Below, piece after piece: positions 10,931 to 11,015 of a DNA stretch of 11,015 nt. The position numbers were made by a program, and so were the translations under genes. The notes below the pieces were generated by a model, which worked only from the letters and a program-made list of their open reading frames with translations, ran no database searches and had not been told where the DNA came from. Within the stretch, counting starts at the first letter, position 1. Each line of letters opens with the position of its first letter. Origin of the DNA: Baffinella frigidus (taxonomy: Eukaryota > Cryptophyceae > Cryptomonadales > Baffinellaceae); assembly GCA_026770585.1 (NCBI GenBank), contig MU646440.1, forward strand, positions 618,931-629,945. The letters are read 5' to 3'.

Positions 10931-11015
10931 TTTGTCAAGCCATATTATGGTTGGGAGTTATGACTGACCGTCTCGAGACCGAGGACACGATCCTCGCGTG
11001 ACACTGGCGTGTGGC

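Overview
This window looks like nuclear DNA of a eukaryotic microbe, probably an alga or a related protist. It has no bacterial-style gene layout, no long open frame of normal composition and no rRNA or tRNA that I can recognise. It contains many degenerate plant-type telomere-like tracts (TTTAGGG/CCCTAAA and drifted forms), microsatellites, and a very dense set of short terminal-inverted-repeat (TIR) elements. I cannot name the species. A prasinophyte-like green alga or a dinoflagellate would fit, but that is a guess.

Coding content: I see no complete gene. On the minus strand there is a series of short exon-like segments (about 66-158 bp). Each reads as a charged, Ala/Glu/Arg/Leu-rich, coiled-coil-like peptide bounded by an AG acceptor and a GT donor. 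From 5' to 3' on the minus strand the best are 10258-10341, 8236-8388, 7270-7341, 5889-6026, 5134-5227, 4103-4260, 3036-3175, 2440-2515 and 668-733. Six of the eight successive junctions are phase-compatible, which supports one large intron-rich gene crossing the window. Its function is unknown. Several exons have tandem, often broken copies beside them: 10078-10130 and 9806-9858; 8538-8600; 4818-4849/4615-4647 and 4356-4400; 3870-3938; 2361-2399 and 2201-2238; 553-599; and a run of repeated exon starts at 6026-6540.

Mobile content: at least 18 TIR elements or fragments of about 125-200 bp occupy the introns and sometimes exons. One group has ends close to TTATCY or TCATCC and, where intact, 4-bp target duplications (ATGC 98-247, GGTT 2001-2140, GATT 4648-4817, GATC 7630-7789, ACCT 9430-9560). 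A second group begins CCAC and is flanked by possible 2-bp duplications (6555-6733, 8842-9025, 9045-9216). No element encodes a transposase, so all are non-autonomous and MITE-like. Element 4648-4817 sits inside a recognisable exon copy, and removing it with one copy of its target duplication rejoins that exon in frame.

Layout: 1-1560 low-complexity and tandem-repeat DNA with one exon, one frameshifted copy and TIR element A1. 1560-2690 elements A2, G and B1, with a triplicated exon. 2690-3720 an Ala-rich exon, element P and a purine tract. 3720-5380 the densest mix of exon copies and elements. 5380-6540 telomere-like repeat, an exon and repeated exon starts. 6540-9220 nested and adjacent elements between two exon areas. 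9220-10450 degenerate telomere-like repeats with element H and a triplicated exon. 10450-11015 a tandem repeat and element N.
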